From Actinidia chinensis (lineage: Eukaryota > Streptophyta > Magnoliopsida > Ericales > Actinidiaceae), in assembly GCA_009663005.1 (NCBI GenBank), contig VIGQ01002339.1:1-10000 (forward strand): a stretch of 10,000 bases of DNA, given 5' to 3'. Numbering within the stretch: the stretch's first letter is position 1; the number at the start of each line of letters is the position of its first letter. Below are positions 6,141-10,000 of the stretch, in pieces. The notes below the pieces were generated by a model. It was not told the origin of the DNA. It did not search any database and was given only the letters and a program-made list of their open reading frames with translations. Position numbers and translations under genes: made by a program.

Positions 6141-9100
6141 GAAATTTGAGCCATTGGCTGGCCATTGCCGGAGAAATGTTGTGCCATTGCCGAGGAAAAT
6201 TGGGCCATGGCTGCACATGCCGAGGAATCTGAGCCATGGACCGGGCAAAGTGTTGCCATTGCGGCCATTGCCTAGAAATTGTGAGACCATTGCTGCCCAT
6301 TGCCCGAGAAATTTTGTTCCATTGCCTGAGGAAAGAAAATGGGGCAATGGCTGCCCATATTGCCGAGAAAATCTGAGCCATGGGCGGGCAAATGGGGCCA
6401 TGGCTGCCCATTGCCGAGGAAATGAGTGCCATATTACCGAGAAAAGAAAAGGGAGCCATATTGGCGGGCAATTCCGAGAAAATTGGGCCATGGCTGGGCA
6501 AATGTGTGCCAACGGGCTGATAATGCCCAGACAATGTGAGCCATTGCCGACGAATTTGAGCCATGGCAGCCCATTGCCCCGAAAAATGAGTGCCATGGCC
6601 GAGCATGTGTTCCAAGGCTGCCCATTGCCGAGAAATATGAGCCATGGCCGGGCAAATGTGTGCCATGTCTGCCCATTGCCCAGAAATTGTGAGCCATGGC
6701 CGGGCAATTGTGAGCCATGGCTGGCCAGTGCCGAGAAATGTTAGCCACGGCTGGACAATTGCCGAGAAAAAAAGAGAAAAATTGGGCCATTGCCCATAAA
6801 GTTGAGTCATGGCTGGCCAGTTGCCGAGAAATGTGTTCCATGCCGAGAAAAATTGGGCATGGCTGCCCATTGCGACAAATCTTGGCCCATGGCCGGGCAA
6901 ATGCGTGCCATGGCTGCACATTGCCGAGAAATGTGAGCCATTGCTGCCCATTGCCGAGAGAAAAGAAAATTGGGCCACATGGCTGCCCACATTGCCGCGA
7001 AAATCTGAGCATGGCAGGGCAAAGCGTGCCATGGCTGCCCATTGCGAGAAATTGTGAGCCATTGCTTGCCCATTGCCGAGGGGAAGAAAGGAAAAATGGG
7101 CAATGGGATGCCCATTGCCGAGAAATCTGAGCCGAGGCTGGGCAAATGTGTGCATGGCCGCCCCATATTGCCGAGAAAATTGTGAAGCCATGCCCAGAAA
7201 TTTGAGCCATGGCTGCCCATTGCCAGAAATTGTGCCATTGCCTAAGAAAAGTGGGCCATGGCTGCCCAGGCGAGAAATCTGAGCCATGGCAGGCAAATGC
7301 GTGCCATGGACTGCCCAGTGCCTAGAAAATGGAGCCATTTGCTCAGAAAGAAATTTTACCATGGCGACCATTGCCAAGAAATGTTGTGCCATTGCCTAGA
7401 AAATTGGGCCATGGACTTCCCATGCCGAGAAATTAGGGGCATGGCCGGCAAATGCGTGCATGGCTGGCATTGCCGCGGAATGAGTGCCATTGCCGGAAAT
7501 GTGAACCATGGCTGGGCAATTGCCGAGGGAAAATTGGGCCATGGCCTGGGCATTTGTGTGCACGGATGATCATTGCCTAGAGAACTTTGAGCCATTGCCC
7601 AGGAAGAAATTTGAGCCATGGCTGGCCATTGCGAGGAAATCTTGAGCCATGGCCGGGCAAAAAATACGTGCCATGGCTGCCCGATTGCCTAGAAATGAGA
7701 GCCATGGCCCAGGAAAGAAATTTGAGCCATGGTGCCCATTGCAAGAAATGTTGTGCCATTGCCTAGAAAATTGGGCCATGGCTTCATTCCGAGAAAATAG
7801 AAATTAGGATGGCGAGGCAAATGCGTGGCTGGGCTGGCCATGGCCGAGGAAATGAGTGCCATTGCGAGAAATGGGAACCATGGCGGGCAATCTGCCGAGA
7901 GAAAAATTGGGCATGGCTGGGACAAATGTGTGCCTAGGCTGATCATTGCCTAGAAAATGGGAGCCATGCCCAGGAAAAATTGGGCCTATGGCTGCCCATT
8001 GCCGAGAAATCTGAGGCCATGGCCTGGCAAATGCTGCCATGGCTGCCCATTGCCGAGGAAAGAAATTGTAGCCCTTTGCCCAGAATTTTGAGCCATGGGG
8101 CCATTGCCTGAGAAATGAGGTGCCATTGCTGGAAAATGTGAGCCTGGCTGGGCAATGCCGAGGAAATGTGAGCCATTGCCCAGAAATTTTAGCCCCATGG
8201 TGGCCATTGCCGGAGAAATGTGTGCCATTTCCTGTGGGAAATGTGAGCCATTGCTGGGCAATTGCCAGGAAATTTTGAAGCCATGGCTGCCATTTGACCC
8301 GAGAAAAATTGTGCCATTGCCGAGGAAAATGGGCACATGGATGGCAATTTCCAAGAAATTGTTAGCCATTGCCTGCCAATTGCCGAGAAATTGAGCCATT
8401 GCCCAGAAATTTTAGCCATGGCTGGCCATTGCCGAGAAATGATGTGCCATTGCCTGGAAATGTGAGCCCTTGCTGGGCAATTGCCCAGAAATTTGAGCCA
8501 TGGCTGCCCATTGCCGAGAAAGAAATTTTGTGCCATTGCAGGGAAAAGAAACATTGGCCATGGTTTGCCCCATTGCCGAGGAAATGAGTGCCATTGCCGA
8601 GAAATGTGAACCATGGCTGGGCAATTGCCGAGAAAATTGGGCCATGGCTGGGCATTTGTGTGCCACGGCTGATCATTGCCTAGAAAATTTGAGCCATGGC
8701 TGGCCATTGCCGAGAAATGTTGTGCCATTGCCGAGAAAATTGGGCCATGGCTGCCCATTGCCGAGAAATCTGAGCCATGGCCGGGCAAATGTGTGCCATT
8801 GCTGCCCATTGCCGAGAAATTGTGAGCCATTGCTGCCCATTGCCGAGAAATTTTGTGCCATTGCCGAGAAAATTGGGCCATGGCTGCCCATTGCCGAGGA
8901 GGGGATGGAAAATTGAGTGCATTGCGAGAAGAAATGTGAACCATGGGCTGGGCCCATTGCCGAGAAAAATTGGGCCATGGCTGGGCATTGGTGTGCCAAG
9001 GCCAGATCATTGCTCAGAAATTGAAGCATGGCTGGCCAGCCGAGAATGTGTTGCCATTGCCGAGAAGAAAGAAATTTGGGCCATTGCCGGGCAAAGTGTG

Positions 9101-10000
9101 CCATTGTGCCCATTGCCGGAAAATTGGTGCCATTGCCGAGAATTGGGCCCATGGCTGCCCATTGCCGGAAGAAGAGAAATCGAGCCATTGCTCCCATTGC
9201 CGAGGAAAATGGAGGCCATTGCCGAGAAAATGTGGAACCAGGTGGGCAATTGCCGAGAAAATTGGGCCATGGTTGGGCATTTGTGTGCCATGCTGATCAT
9301 TGCCCAGAAATTGGAGCCATGGCTGGCCATTGCGAGAAATGTGTGCCATGCCGAGAAAAATTGGTCCATGCTGCCCCATTGCGAGAAATCTGAGCCATTG
9401 CGCCCCAGCCCATTGCTGAGCGGGAAATGAGTGCCAATGCCGAGAAATGTGAACCCAGGCTGGGCAATGCCGAGGAAAATGGGCAATGGCGGGCATTTTG
9501 TGTGCCATTTGCTGATCATTGCCCAGAATTGAGCCATGGCTGGCCATTGCCGAGAAATGTTGTGCCATTGCCGAGGAAAATTGGGCCATGGCTGCCCATG
9601 CCGATCAATCTGCGCCAATTGGCCGGGCAAATTGTGCCATTGCTGCCCGATTGCCGAGAAATTGTGGAGCCATGCTGCCATTGACGAGGAAATTTGTGCC
9701 ATTGCGAAGAAAATTGGGCCATGGCTGCCATTGCCAGAAATCTGAGCCAATGGCTGCCCATTGCCGAAGGAAAGTGAGTGCCCTTTCCCGAGAAATGTGA
9801 ACCATGGCTGGGCAATGCCGAGAATTGGGCCATGGCTGGGCATTGTGTGCAAGACAGATCATTGCCCAGAAAAGGACAAAATTTGAGCCATGGCTGGCCA
9901 TTGCCGAGAAAATGTTGGCCATTGCCGAGAAGAAAATTGGGCAATGGCTGCCCATTGCCGGGGAAGAAGAAATATGAGCCAGCCGGGCAAATGTGTGCCT
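6141..10000 (+). repeat. IGS short-module tandem repeat array, right arm
   Basis: The same forward-oriented 20-21 and 30-31 bp modules as the left arm fill this region to the end of the window. Near its start it is paralogous to the left arm: 6517-6600 matches 403-490, and the GGGCCATTGCCCATAAAGTTGAG area (about 6785) matches about 694-716. From about 7480 it is organised into a different higher-order unit. At the left-arm offset of about 6.1 kb, the next 25S fragment would begin near 9.8 kb. The array is still running at 10000, so this arm is longer or differently built. No promoter, 18S or other gene is seen. Confidence 0.85.
7503..9862 (+). repeat. Right-arm higher-order repeat (GAACC...GATCAT cassette, seven copies)
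   Basis: A cassette recurs in which a GAAATGAGTGCC-like module is followed by GAACCATGG, a GGGCAATTGCCGAG module, an AAATTGGGCCATGG module, a GGGCATTTGTGTGCC module, and then GATCATTGCC. GAACC starts at 7503, 7875, 8608, 8938, 9235, 9451 and 9799. GATCAT starts at 7568, 7941, 8671, 9005, 9295, 9514 and 9857 (GATCAT spelled across segment edges). The internal spacing is tight, 58-67 bp. The cassette-to-cassette distance varies: 372, 733, 330, 297, 216 and 348 bp. The 733-bp gap holds cassette starts without GATCAT near 8113 and 8430. Unequal exchange between modules would explain constant cassettes with variable linkers. Confidence 0.7.

Noticed and set aside
240..10000. CRISPR-like array (short repeats with apparent spacers)
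   Set aside because: The repeats are degenerate, adjoin one another without unique spacers, have two lengths, and flank a eukaryotic rRNA gene with no cas genes.

Overview
This window looks like plant nuclear ribosomal DNA (an angiosperm, probably a eudicot; the species cannot be named from what is visible). No protein-coding gene is supported. The one recognisable gene is the 3' half of a 25S (26S/28S-type) rRNA on the + strand, about 3703-5447. It ends at the usual plant 25S 3' terminus and includes the sarcin-ricin loop, the peptidyl-transferase centre and the A-loop. Compared with the plant 25S consensus as I remember it, it carries many small insertions and deletions. Some fall at universally invariant sites. 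It is therefore either a decayed rDNA copy or a locus assembled from uncorrected long reads.

Layout. 1-239 is intergenic spacer (IGS) that repeats the spacer found after the 25S at about 5932-6160. 240-3684 is an array of short degenerate modules, about 20-21 and 30-31 bp long, built on a core like GCCATGGCTGCCCATTGCCG. 3685-3702 is an 18-bp fragment of the same module in reverse orientation, exactly at the junction. 3703-5447 is the 25S 3' half. 5448-5719 is a pyrimidine-rich and then low-repeat 3' spacer. 5720-6140 is a transition zone of longer, irregular proto-repeats. 6141-10000 is a second arm of the same short-module array in the same orientation, with a clear higher-order unit at 7503-9862.

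Interpretation. In a normal plant rDNA unit the IGS leads to a Pol I promoter, 5' ETS, 18S, ITS1, 5.8S, ITS2 and then 25S. Here the IGS array runs straight into the middle of 25S, and none of those elements is seen. Because the spacer before the 25S fragment duplicates the spacer after it at an offset of about 5.92-5.93 kb, the simplest reading is a tandem array of truncated units (25S 3' half plus IGS). A chimeric read or assembly collapse is the main alternative. The long open frames across the window come from low-complexity repeat and antisense rRNA sequence and should not be annotated as genes.
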